From contig DAOUHE010000123.1 of the NCBI GenBank assembly GCA_034428715.1, positions 1-11,942 on the forward strand: a DNA stretch of 11,942 nucleotides, given 5' to 3'. Shown here piece after piece: positions 1 to 6,059 of the stretch. Positions within the stretch are counted from its first letter, which is position 1; every line of letters starts with the position of its first letter. Made by a program: the position numbers and the translations under genes. The stretch is from Io17-Chloro-G2 sp034428715 (GTDB taxonomy: Bacteria; Chloroflexota; Dehalococcoidia; Lucifugimonadales; UBA3495). A model generated the notes under the pieces. That model was not told where the DNA came from and did no database searches. It was given only the letters and a program-made list of their open reading frames with translations.

Positions 1-129
1 GCCAAAGGTTCCCAGGCCCCCCGCGGAGGACACGGCAGCCGCCAGACGGCCACCGCTCATACGCTGCATCGGTGCCGAGATGATTGGGTACTGAATACCA
101 AGGCGCTCGGTAAAACGCGTCTTCAGCAT
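1..129 (-). CDS. Nitronate monooxygenase (2-nitropropane dioxygenase family), N-terminal fragment
   Basis: Only the first 43 codons are present; the gene continues past the left edge. The translation begins MLKTRFTERLGIQYPIISAP and continues with MQRMSG and AAAVSSAGGLGTFG. This is the typical opening of FMN-dependent nitronate monooxygenases, TIM-barrel enzymes that oxidise alkyl nitronates. The PII-x-(A/G)PM strand and the AAAVSxAGGLG(T/M)-G turn of the flavin-binding barrel are both visible. The start at 129 is supported by a GAGGGA Shine-Dalgarno-like sequence about 8 bases upstream. It lies 93 bp downstream of queA on the same strand, so it may be read through from folD-queA, although a hairpin sits between them. 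Related TIM-barrel flavoproteins such as FabK share this N-terminus, so the substrate cannot be fixed from this fragment. Confidence 0.82.
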   Translation of the reverse strand, partial: MLKTRFTERLGIQYPIISAPMQRMSGGRLAAAVSSAGGLGTFG

Positions 130-194
130 GAATCATCCCTCAATTCCCCAGTCGAATCTTTAATGCTATGTTACGCGGCTCACTCTGGAATTTG

Positions 195-219
195 ATCCAA
201 CCTCTTTGCGGAGTTGGAT
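195..219 (-). terminator. Hairpin just after queA stop, possible terminator
   Basis: Three bases beyond the queA stop codon, ATCCAACCTC (195-204) faces GAGTTGGAT (211-219), giving a nine-pair stem with one bulged base and a six-base loop. On the minus strand it is followed by CAAATT rather than a clear T-run, so it is a weak intrinsic terminator at best. It could instead be an mRNA 3'-end stabiliser. Confidence 0.35.
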
Positions 220-222
220 TCC

Positions 223-1356
223 TCAAAGTATAAGCATTGCGTCGCCAAAACTGAAGAGCCGGTAGTTTCGTGCTATAGCTTCCTGATAAGCGGCTAATAA
301 CACAGCTCGTCCAGAGCCCGTCGAAGGACTTACCCTTCCACTAACAGATTCCACGAATGCCGAGACCAGCATCAGCAGGGTGGACCGGGGCAGGTGGAAA
401 TTGGTTATCATGGCGTCCACCAACCGAAACTTGTGGCCTGGCAGGATGAACAGGCCGGCCCAGCCGCTTTGGGCTTCCAGTTGGCCTTGCCCCAAGCGGT
501 GTTGGTCCTCGGCCAACTGTTCCAAGACCCTTACCGAGGTGGTACCAACGGCGATGACCCGGCGTCCGCCGGCCCTGGCCTGGTTCAGGATGCCGGCGGT
601 ATCCGGGGAAATTTCGTAATATTCGGTGTGGATCTGGTGTTGGGCGGGGTCTTCGTGCTGCACCGGCCGGAACGTGTCCAGGCCCACGTGCAGGGTGACA
701 AAGGCCGTCTCGACCCCAATGGCCCTGATCCTTTCTAGTAGATCTTCGGTGAAGTGGAGCCCGGCGGTTGGAGCGGCGGCGCTGCCCAAGTCTTTTGCGT
801 AGACGGTCTGGTATCGTTCCGAGTCCTTCAGACGTTGATGGATATAGGGTGGCAGGGGTACGTAGCCCAGCCGGTCCAGGTCAGCATCGGCCGGAAGCCT
901 CACTATTTTGGTGCCATCGTCGTTGGACGCCAACACCTCGGCTATAAGTCCTCCGTTGACCCTCCCTTTGCAAAGGGGAGCGTGGAGGGATTTCCCGCCG
1001 TTACCGGACAACCTATCCGGTGGTTCCAGAATGACCCTAGCCCCAGGCCGCAGCCGCCTACCCGGTTGGGCCATGGCTTGCCAGGCCCCAGGCGATACCT
1101 CGCGCAGCAGCAGGAACTCCACCTTGCCGCCGGTGTCCGCCCTCCGTCCTCGAATCCGGGCCGAGATCACCCGGCTCTGGTTGAAAACCATGACGTCGCC
1201 GGGACGCAGGTATTCGATGATGTCTGTGAAGCGCCGGTGGCTGATCTGTCCCGAAGCCCGGTCGGGAACCAGCAGCCGCGACGAGTCCCTGGGTTCCAGT
1301 GGCGTCTGGGCGATGAGTTCCGTGGGAAGATGGTAATCGAAATCGCTGGTCTGCAT
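223..1356 (-). CDS. queA: S-adenosylmethionine:tRNA ribosyltransferase-isomerase QueA
   Basis: QueA transfers and isomerises the ribosyl group of S-adenosylmethionine onto 7-aminomethyl-7-deazaguanine in tRNA, making epoxyqueuosine (queuosine pathway, cytosol). The 377-residue product shows family blocks end to end: SDFDYHLPTELIAQTPLEPRD at residues 4-24, RPGDVMVFNQSRVISAR, GGKVEFLLLR, ERYQTVYA, AAPTAGLHFT, FVTLHVGLDTF, VIAVGTTSVR, FILPGHKFR, ITNFHLPRSTLLMLVSAF and the C-terminal FSFGDAMLIL. It is some 30-40 residues longer than a typical QueA. The excess is two stretches, about residues 113-136 and 338-351, whose DNA matches dispersed repeats. The reading frame stays open through both. No Shine-Dalgarno sequence is visible before the ATG because another repeat begins two bases upstream. 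folD lies 137 bp upstream on the same strand. Confidence 0.96.
   Translation of the reverse strand: MQTSDFDYHLPTELIAQTPLEPRDSSRLLVPDRASGQISHRRFTDIIEYLRPGDVMVFNQSRVISARIRGRRADTGGKVEFLLLREVSPGAWQAMAQPGRRLRPGARVILEPPDRLSGNGGKSLHAPLCKGRVNGGLIAEVLASNDDGTKIVRLPADADLDRLGYVPLPPYIHQRLKDSERYQTVYAKDLGSAAAPTAGLHFTEDLLERIRAIGVETAFVTLHVGLDTFRPVQHEDPAQHQIHTEYYEISPDTAGILNQARAGGRRVIAVGTTSVRVLEQLAEDQHRLGQGQLEAQSGWAGLFILPGHKFRLVDAMITNFHLPRSTLLMLVSAFVESVSGRVSPSTGSGRAVLLAAYQEAIARNYRLFSFGDAMLIL
303..331. repeat. Dispersed GTCCTGAGCCTGTCGAA-type repeat inside queA
   Basis: The plus-strand sequence CTCGTCCAGAGCCCGTCGAA is a near match to CCGTTGGTCCTGAGCCTGTC-GAA at 11753-11777. Read on the queA strand it encodes SPSTGSGRA, which is absent from normal QueA proteins at this position between the LVSAF and AAYQEAI blocks. 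Confidence 0.7.
955..995. repeat. Dispersed CCCTTTGCAAAGGGG palindromic repeat inside queA
   Basis: A perfect 14-base palindrome, CCCTTTGCAAAGGG, lies at 964-977 and is followed by a GGAGGGATTT end. The arrangement parallels the two repeat arms at 3563-3595 and 3653-3685. Read in queA it encodes KSLHAPLCKGRVNGG, an insertion in a loop between the VILEP and AEVL blocks. Confidence 0.7.
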
Positions 1357-1358
1357 TT

Positions 1359-1493
1359 TAGCTGTCAGCGGTCAGCATTCAGCCGTTTTTGGAGGGCCAT
1401 GGGACTCGCAATTTTAACCGATAAATACTTCATGAATCTGAACCAGATGCCTAAAATCCAACCCTGATAGCTGATAGCTGATAGCTGACAGCG
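1359..1493. repeat. Inverted AGCTGATAG-type repeats filling the folD-queA gap
   Basis: The left arm (1359-1385) reads TAGCTGTCAGCGGTCAGCAT followed by TCAGCCG. The right arm (1464-1493) is four tandem heptamers, CTGATAG three times then CTGACAG, then CG. The arms are roughly inverted copies of each other. They occupy both ends of the intergenic space, one touching the queA start and the other the folD stop. Related copies occur at 5023-5124 and 6011-6047. Confidence 0.75.
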
Positions 1494-2382
1494 TCACCGG
1501 CCATGGATGCTGATGCGGGCGGCGGTCAATGTGTTGACCAGCAGCATGGCGATGGTCATGGGGCCCACGCCTCCGGGCACGGGAGTGATGGCCTCGGCTT
1601 TTTCTGAGACGGCTTCAAAGTCGACATCCCCCACCAGCCGGTAGCCCCGGCGGCGGGAGGAATCCTCAACCCGGTTGATACCAACGTCTATTACCGCGGC
1701 GCCGTCTTTCACCATATCGGCGGTGATCATTTTCGGCTGGCCGGTGGCCGCCACCAGAATATCCGGCTTGGCGTGTATGTTCCGCCAGGCCTTTGGTCCT
1801 GGTATGGCAGATGGTGACCGTGGCGTTGGCGCCTTCTTTTCGCTGCATCAGCAATATGGCCATGGGTTTACCCACTATCTCGCTGCGGCCGCAGATGACC
1901 ACGTTCTGGCCGGCGGGGTCGTAGCCGTTCCGCAGGAGCAATTGCTGGATTCCCGCGGGAGTCCCTGGTATGAAGTCCGGCCTGCCCTGGACGAGTTTGC
2001 CGACGTTGTAGGGATGGATCCCGTCCACGTCTTTGTTGGGGTTCACCGACTCGATGATCCTTTGGGTGTCCATCTGGGGAGGCAACGGGAGTTGGACCAA
2101 AATACCGTGGAAGCGGCCGTCGGCGTTCAACCGGTCCACCAGGGACAGCACCTCGCTCTCATCCGTGTCACCGGGAAGGTTGAACGATTCACTGAACATG
2201 CCCACTTCATCGCACGCCCGGCGCTTGTTGCGCACGTAGATGGCCGAGGCGGGATCGTCGCCAACCAAAACGGCGGCCAATCCCGGAGCGACTTGGTGCT
2301 TCTGCAGCGTCTCCTTCACGCCCAAGGCGACCTCACCGCGTATCTCCTGGGCCAGGGCCGTGCCGTCCAGTATCTTGGCCAT
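1494..2382 (-). pseudogene. folD: Bifunctional methylenetetrahydrofolate dehydrogenase/cyclohydrolase FolD, frameshifted
   Basis: FolD interconverts 5,10-methylene-, 5,10-methenyl- and 10-formyl-tetrahydrofolate using NADP. The start at 2382 (MAKILDGTALAQEIR) has a GGGAGG Shine-Dalgarno-like sequence about 11 bases upstream. Family blocks are YVRNK (Y49, catalytic-type K53), VQLPLP, NKDVDGIHPYNVGKL, the Rossmann motif CGRSEIVGKP, then after the break TRQADILVAATGQP, GAAVIDVGINR and ITPVPGGVGPMTIAMLL. The frame changes once, at CAAGCCGGAT (1761-1770 on the complement), where one extra base after about residue 206 turns ADIL into AGYS. Removing it gives a 295-residue protein of normal length. 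Upstream codons run 2382 to about 1765, downstream codons about 1765 to 1494. Both halves are well conserved, so a sequencing or assembly indel, or a very recent mutation, is likelier than old decay. Confidence 0.9.
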
Positions 2383-2429
2383 CTTTACATCATCCTCCCG
2401 CCGGTTGCCACCAGCCGGTAACCCAAAAA

Positions 2430-2438
2430 ATTCTAGCA
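2430..2438 (-). promoter_or_regulatory. Extended -10 promoter candidate for folD
   Basis: On the minus strand TGC-TAGAAT forms an extended -10 element 47 bases before the folD ATG. No convincing -35 hexamer is seen, which is acceptable for an extended -10 promoter. It lies in the 163-bp divergent region shared with the BtuF-like gene. Confidence 0.4.
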
Positions 2439-2489
2439 TAGGCGGAAGCGCCCGGCCATCAGCGGACAGCATGCAGGACCGGGTTAATC

Positions 2490-2518
2490 TTGATGCCGGC
2501 CATAGCCAGGAATATACT
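2490..2518 (+). promoter_or_regulatory. Sigma-70-type promoter for the BtuF-like gene
   Basis: TTGATG (2490-2495) and TATACT (2513-2518) are separated by 17 bases. The ATG at 2546 is 27 bases beyond the -10 element, leaving a short leader with GGAAAGG as ribosome-binding site. No cobalamin riboswitch motif was seen in the leader. Confidence 0.55.
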
Positions 2519-2545
2519 GGTCCAAACACACTGGAAAGGCCAATC

Positions 2546-3466
2546 ATGCGTATCTGCTCGTTGCTACCAAGCGCTACGGAAATAGTGTATGCCCTGGGGC
2601 TGGGAGACCAGTTGGTGGGGGTTTCACATGCCTGTGATTTTCCCTTGGAGGCCCAGTCCCAGCCGGTGGTCAGCCGAAGCCTGCGCCAGGTTGGTCATCT
2701 CGACAGCCGGGAGATCGACGCGATCACCCAGCAGGCCCGGACCACGGGTAATCCCCTTTACTGGATCGATGGAGATCTGCTCAGGGAGCTTCGGCCCGAC
2801 CTGATTATCACCCAGGAGCTTTGCGAGGTCTGCGCCGTGGGCAGCGGTTCGGTATTCGAGACGGCCGCCCAGGTTTTGGACTACCAGCCCGAGATAATCA
2901 CCATACGGCCCGCTCGTGTGGAAGACATCCTCAAAAATATCTTGATTATCGGCCGGGCCGCCGAATCTGCCGCCAGCGCTGAAGACTTGGTGGACACGCT
3001 AAGGCGGCGGGTCGAATATGTGGGGTCTGCCTTGTCCGGCGGGGGTGAACCGCCCAGGGTTTTTTGCATAGACTGGCTGGACCCGCTGCGCAACACGGGC
3101 CAGTGGGGTCCGGAACTGGTGGAACTGGCCGGGGGTGTGGAAGGCCTGGCCGAAAAATGGGGGAAGTCTCGTGAGGTGGCATGGGAGGAGGTGTTGGCGT
3201 ACCAGCCGGAATACCTGATGATGATGCCCTGCGCCTTCGAGCCGGGCCGGGTTCGGCAGGACTCGGAAGAGTGGTTGCGCCGCCAGCAGGATTGGCAAAC
3301 ACTTCCCGCGGTGCGTAGGAACCAGGTGTATCTATTTGACGGCAGGGTCCCGAGCCGCCACGGACCCCGCATCGTTGATGTCATGGAAGGGCTGGCCGAA
3401 GCGATGTGGCCGCAACGGTTCTCTGGGTTAGCTCTGGATGGGGTGTTTCAGAGGTGGGAGGGATGA
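2546..3466 (+). CDS. Cobalamin-binding-type periplasmic-binding-fold protein, no signal peptide (BtuF-like)
   Basis: The 306-residue product belongs to the helical-backbone substrate-binding family (COG0614, BtuF/FhuD type). It opens MRICSLLPSATEIVYALGLG, the family's first strand and helix, followed by VGVSHACDFP. The DLIITQELCEVCAVGSG block is typical of the subgroup annotated as cobalamin-binding proteins. The second lobe includes RVFCIDWLDPL, GQWGPELVELAGG and PEYLMMMPCAF. There is no signal peptide, lipobox or membrane segment, so it is expected in the cytosol, unlike transporter-associated BtuF. No BtuC or BtuD partner is adjacent. An open frame extends upstream to 2240, but only 2546 has a ribosome-binding site (GGAAAGG) and matches the family start. 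The ligand is inferred from the family, and corrinoid handling or sensing is not proven. Confidence 0.85.
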   Translation: MRICSLLPSATEIVYALGLGDQLVGVSHACDFPLEAQSQPVVSRSLRQVGHLDSREIDAITQQARTTGNPLYWIDGDLLRELRPDLIITQELCEVCAVGSGSVFETAAQVLDYQPEIITIRPARVEDILKNILIIGRAAESAASAEDLVDTLRRRVEYVGSALSGGGEPPRVFCIDWLDPLRNTGQWGPELVELAGGVEGLAEKWGKSREVAWEEVLAYQPEYLMMMPCAFEPGRVRQDSEEWLRRQQDWQTLPAVRRNQVYLFDGRVPSRHGPRIVDVMEGLAEAMWPQRFSGLALDGVFQRWEG

Positions 3467-3562
3467 TTAGCCGGTCTAGAGATATCGCTTAAACCTGGTA
3501 TGAAGTCGTGACTCGTTTAAAAAAATTCCTACGGAGTCGTTGGCTGGCTGTGGATGAGGGGG

Positions 3563-3685
3563 AATCCCCCCAACCCCCCTTTTGCGAAAGGGGGGCGACG
3601 ATTTGTTTGTTGAGAATTCGTCTGCCAAGTAATCTAGAGGCTCATCCCGTTTCCACCTTTCGCAAAAGGGGGACTAAGGGGGATT
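3563..3685. repeat. MITE-like inverted repeat pair (CCCCCTTTTGCGAAAGG)
   Basis: The 288-bp gap between the BtuF-like and nuclease genes holds two inverted arms. The left arm (3563-3595) contains CCCCCCTTTTGCGAAAGGGG. The right arm (3653-3685) contains CCTTTCGCAAAAGGGGG and ends GGGGGATTT. Each arm carries a near-palindromic TTTTGCGAAA-type core, and the outer ends AATCCCCC and GGGGGATTT are complementary. The roughly 57-bp spacer encodes nothing recognisable. The open frame at 3508-3753 is only a translation of this repeat. Confidence 0.8.
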
Positions 3686-3754
3686 TAAGCTTCAAATTGA
3701 AACTCAGCCTGACTGGCCCGAACGCGCCCAACTTCGGCGGCCGCAGGGGATGAA

Positions 3755-4465
3755 ATGGGGCTAACCATATCCGGGGGCGACCTGGGTTATTTTGCCTCCA
3801 GCCGGTTTTGCCGACGCTGCGCCTGGGTCCGGCTTCACGTTAAACCGCTGCCCTACCAGAGTTTTCCGGGTATATTCAGCTCGATAGACCGCTACAACAA
3901 ACTGGTGGTCAACAGCTATTTTGAACGCCACGGAAGCCTGCCGTCGTGGCTGGATGGTCTGGGACGGGTGGTTGCCAGCATCAAACCGCCCCACTGGTCG
4001 GCCTATTCGATATTGGACCCCGATTCGGGAGTGACCCTCAGGGGAGAAGCTGACGCGATCTTCAAGATGACCGACGGTTCCTACACAATCGTCGATTACA
4101 AAACCTCCAGGTACACTCCGGGACAACGGGGCATGTTCCGGACTTATGAGGTGCAGCTAAATTCCTACGCCTATATAGGGGAGCGGTTGGACTTTGCCCC
4201 AGTGACAGGACTGGCCCTGGCCTACATGGAGCCGGTGACCGACGAAGAAACGGCCGGCCGTCCGGAGATCACCGACGGCCAGGGGTTTAACATGGCATTC
4301 CACGCCAACATCGTCCCGGTGGAAGTAAAGCCCGCCCGGCTGATCCCGCCTTTGTTGGACCGTGCCTTGGAGATCTTTAATATGGATCGGCGGCCGCCAG
4401 GAAAGGCGGGGTGCAAAGACTGCCAGGCGGTGCAGGCTCTGCTGGAGGGTTTGTTGGACGACTGA
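3755..4465 (+). CDS. PD-(D/E)XK nuclease-superfamily protein with flanking CxxC pairs
   Basis: The 236-residue product carries the RecB/Cas4-like nuclease core: GEAD (D100), then IVDYKT (D114, K116), then the QLNSYAY motif (Q134, Y138). These are the metal-binding and catalytic positions of the PD-(D/E)XK fold. An N-terminal CRRC (C19, C22) and a C-terminal CKDC (C220, C223) bracket the core. Four cysteines split around the nuclease domain recall the iron-sulfur cluster of Cas4 and AddB, though Cas4 spaces them 1+3 rather than 2+2. No helicase, cas or recombination gene is adjacent. The start at 3755 follows AGGGGA at a suitable distance and abuts the end of the upstream repeat region. DNA repair or end-processing is a plausible role, but the substrate is unknown. 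Confidence 0.8.
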   Translation: MGLTISGGDLGYFASSRFCRRCAWVRLHVKPLPYQSFPGIFSSIDRYNKLVVNSYFERHGSLPSWLDGLGRVVASIKPPHWSAYSILDPDSGVTLRGEADAIFKMTDGSYTIVDYKTSRYTPGQRGMFRTYEVQLNSYAYIGERLDFAPVTGLALAYMEPVTDEETAGRPEITDGQGFNMAFHANIVPVEVKPARLIPPLLDRALEIFNMDRRPPGKAGCKDCQAVQALLEGLLDD

Positions 4466-4510
4466 TGGCTCGACGCGGGCAACGCGCTCCCTTAGATACG
4501 GTTTGAACCC

Positions 4511-4539
4511 TTGTCATGGCTGAGAGGCCAGACTAGAAT
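4511..4539 (+). promoter_or_regulatory. Sigma-70-type promoter for the GlcG/HbpS gene
   Basis: TTGTCA (4511-4516, five of six to TTGACA) and TAGAAT (4534-4539) are separated by exactly 17 bases, 60 bases before the ATG at 4600. This is one of the best promoter matches in the window and would serve the group of genes running to 7097. Confidence 0.6.
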
Positions 4540-4552
4540 GGGCGAATTCTCA

Positions 4553-4571
4553 AGCTCGAAATCTCGAAATC
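4553..4571. repeat. Short direct repeat CTCGAAAT in the leader
   Basis: The sequence CTCGAAATCTCGAAATCT contains two direct copies of TCGAAATC, between the 4511 promoter and the GlcG/HbpS start. Its role is unknown; it may be a remnant of another dispersed repeat. Confidence 0.4.
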
Positions 4572-4599
4572 TAAAGATAACTTTGCCCGGAGGCCAATC

Positions 4600-5022
4600 A
4601 TGTCGTACAACAAGCCTATGCTCAGCCTGGAGCAGACCCAGCATGCTATGTCGGTGATGATCGATAAGGCTACCCAGGAACCCGACCGGCCGGTGACCAT
4701 CGCCATCGTCGACGACCTGGGCAACATACTCAGCTTTGCCCGTATGGACCGCTGCCGGCCGGGCCCCCAAAAGATGGCCATGCGCAAGGCCTACACCTGC
4801 GCCATCCAGGGTCAGGACTCCAAAGACTATGCCGAACGCCTTAAGGGCCAGGGCCGCACCGTGGCCGAGATGGGAGACCCGATGCTGGCAGCCGTCCAAG
4901 GCGGAGTGACGGTGTTGCATCCCGAGACCGGTTCCATTATGGGAGGCATAGGTGTCAGCGGTCTGGCCGCCCAGGAAGACGAAGACATAGCCAAATTGGG
5001 GCTGCAAGCGCTGGGGCTTTAA
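4600..5022 (+). CDS. GlcG/HbpS-family heme-binding-like protein
   Basis: This 140-residue protein is close to the full length of the single-domain GlcG/HbpS family (PF03928). Family features are the N-terminal helix followed by PVTIAIVDDLGNILSFARMD (about residues 31-50), a KMAMRKAYTCA helix (58-68), and the C-terminal GGIGVSGL plus DEDIAKLGLQAL segment. Members bind or degrade heme, or are encoded beside glycolate, diol and propanediol catabolic genes without a settled role. No signal peptide is visible, so a cytosolic location is expected, unlike secreted HbpS. GGAGG lies six bases before the ATG. A promoter stands upstream, and a polysaccharide-deacetylase-like gene follows after a repeat-filled gap of 115 bp. 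No two-component or heme genes are nearby, so the family call is firm but the function is not. Confidence 0.85.
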   Translation: MSYNKPMLSLEQTQHAMSVMIDKATQEPDRPVTIAIVDDLGNILSFARMDRCRPGPQKMAMRKAYTCAIQGQDSKDYAERLKGQGRTVAEMGDPMLAAVQGGVTVLHPETGSIMGGIGVSGLAAQEDEDIAKLGLQALGL

Positions 5023-5124
5023 TAGCTTTCAGCGTTCAGCACTCAGCCGTCAGCTAATTGGGTCCCCCTAGTTTCGACGGGGTTGAGGGGAAAGGCTGAA
5101 AGCTGACTGCTGAAAGCTAACTGC
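5023..5124. repeat. Inverted AGCTTTCAGC-type repeat pair
   Basis: The left arm (5023-5055) reads TAGCTTTCAGCGTTCAGCAC and continues TCAGCCGTCAGCT. The right arm (5092-5124) reads GGCTGAAAGCTGACTGCTGA and continues AAGCTAACTGCC. They are inverted copies and belong to the same family as 1359-1493. The left arm begins directly after the GlcG/HbpS stop codon, and the right arm ends two bases before the next gene's AGAGGAGA ribosome-binding site. Confidence 0.78.
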
Positions 5125-5137
5125 CAGAGGAGATTCC

Positions 5138-6010
5138 ATGGCAAACCCCCGTGCTGAATTTTCGCCGATCTTTGACCGCAAACCATTACGACTGCCGGGG
5201 GACGCCCGAATAGTGGTTTGGGTGATCATCAACATGGAGGAGTGGGATATAAACGAGGCCATGGCCCGCACCGTGTTGCCGGTTCCCCAGGGCCGGGTGG
5301 TCATTCCCGACATTCCTAATTTCGCCTGGTTCGACTATGGTCTCCGGGTGGGGTTCTGGCGCCTGAAGCGGGTGTTGGACCGCCGCAACATCCCAGCCAC
5401 CATCAGCCTCAACGCTTCGCTTTGTCTATCCTATCCCCAGGTCGTCAGGGAAAGCCTGGATTCGGGCTGGGAATTGATGGGTCACGGATTCATGCAGCGG
5501 GTCCTCAACGTGGAGCCCGACGAGCGGGAAGTGATCCGGCGCACCATCAGCACCATCCGGGAATTCAGCGGCTCGGCGCCCCGAGGCTGGATGGGCCCCG
5601 GCCTAGCTGAAACCTTCGACACGCCGGACATTTTGGTGGAGGAAGGCATTGAATACGTCTGCGACTGGTGCAACGACGACCAACCTTACCCGATGAAGGT
5701 GAATTCCGGCCAACTGATCTCGGTGCCCTATACCCTGGAGCTCAACGACATTCCCATCCACCTGGTGCAGCACCACCGTTCGCCGGAGCTGTTTGAGCGG
5801 GCCAAAGACCAATTCGACACCCTTTATCAAGAGGGAGCGGAAAACGCCCGGGTGATGGCCATCTCCACCCACCCCTACATCACCGGCGTTCCCCACCGTA
5901 TCGGGTACTTTGACAAGATCTTCGAATACATCAGCCAATTCCAGGGCGTTGTCTACATGACCGGCAGCGAGATATTGGACTGGTATAAGGCGGAAGCTGG
6001 GATCGGGTAG
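5138..6010 (+). CDS. Polysaccharide deacetylase-family protein (PuuE/allantoinase-like subgroup)
   Basis: The 290-residue product has the NodB-like TIM-barrel layout of the PuuE-related subgroup. It shows an INMEEW strand near residue 31, NIPATISLN (84-92), GWELMGHGFMQ (110-120), GWMGPGLAETFDTPDIL, EYVCDWCNDDQPYPM, VPYTLELND and a C-terminal ISTHPYITGVPHR followed by FMTG-like YMTGSEILDWY. Classical members use an Asp and an H-x3-H pair to bind metal. Here the first His is H116, but the residue four further on is Q120, so the metal site is altered. That change may be normal in this subgroup. No signal peptide is present, which argues for a cytosolic small-molecule amidohydrolase-like role rather than cell-wall deacetylation. 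The start at 5138 follows AGAGGAGA. Confidence 0.82.
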   Translation: MANPRAEFSPIFDRKPLRLPGDARIVVWVIINMEEWDINEAMARTVLPVPQGRVVIPDIPNFAWFDYGLRVGFWRLKRVLDRRNIPATISLNASLCLSYPQVVRESLDSGWELMGHGFMQRVLNVEPDEREVIRRTISTIREFSGSAPRGWMGPGLAETFDTPDILVEEGIEYVCDWCNDDQPYPMKVNSGQLISVPYTLELNDIPIHLVQHHRSPELFERAKDQFDTLYQEGAENARVMAISTHPYITGVPHRIGYFDKIFEYISQFQGVVYMTGSEILDWYKAEAGIG

Positions 6011-6047
6011 CCGATAGCTTTTAGCAGTGGGCTTTCAGCTATTAGCG
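6011..6047. repeat. AGCTGATAG-family repeat between deacetylase and propeller genes
   Basis: The 49-bp gap holds ATAGCT (6014-6019) and AGCTAT (6037-6042) as inverted ends around TTTAGCAGTGGGCTTTC. It resembles the repeats at 1359-1493 and 5023-5124. It starts right after the deacetylase stop and ends just before the GGAGG of the next gene. Confidence 0.6.
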
Positions 6048-6059
6048 TCTGGAGGAAAA

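Noticed and set aside
754..1467. A 237-codon plus-strand open frame
   Set aside because: It is a shadow of queA on the complementary strand and has no recognisable domains.
1464..1491. Tandem heptamers considered as a CRISPR-like array
   Set aside because: The units are seven bases with no spacers, and no cas genes are nearby. The stand-alone nuclease at 3755 lacks the Cas4 cysteine spacing.
1675..2421. A 248-codon plus-strand open frame
   Set aside because: It is antisense to folD, whose motifs are clear on the minus strand.
3508..3753. An 81-codon plus-strand open frame before the nuclease gene
   Set aside because: Its sequence is mostly a translation of the repeat arms at 3563-3685, with no separate evidence of coding.
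6027..6059. GTG start 33 bases upstream for the NHL gene
   Set aside because: It would translate part of the intergenic repeat and lacks a ribosome-binding site, while ATG at 6060 has GGAGG at the right distance.
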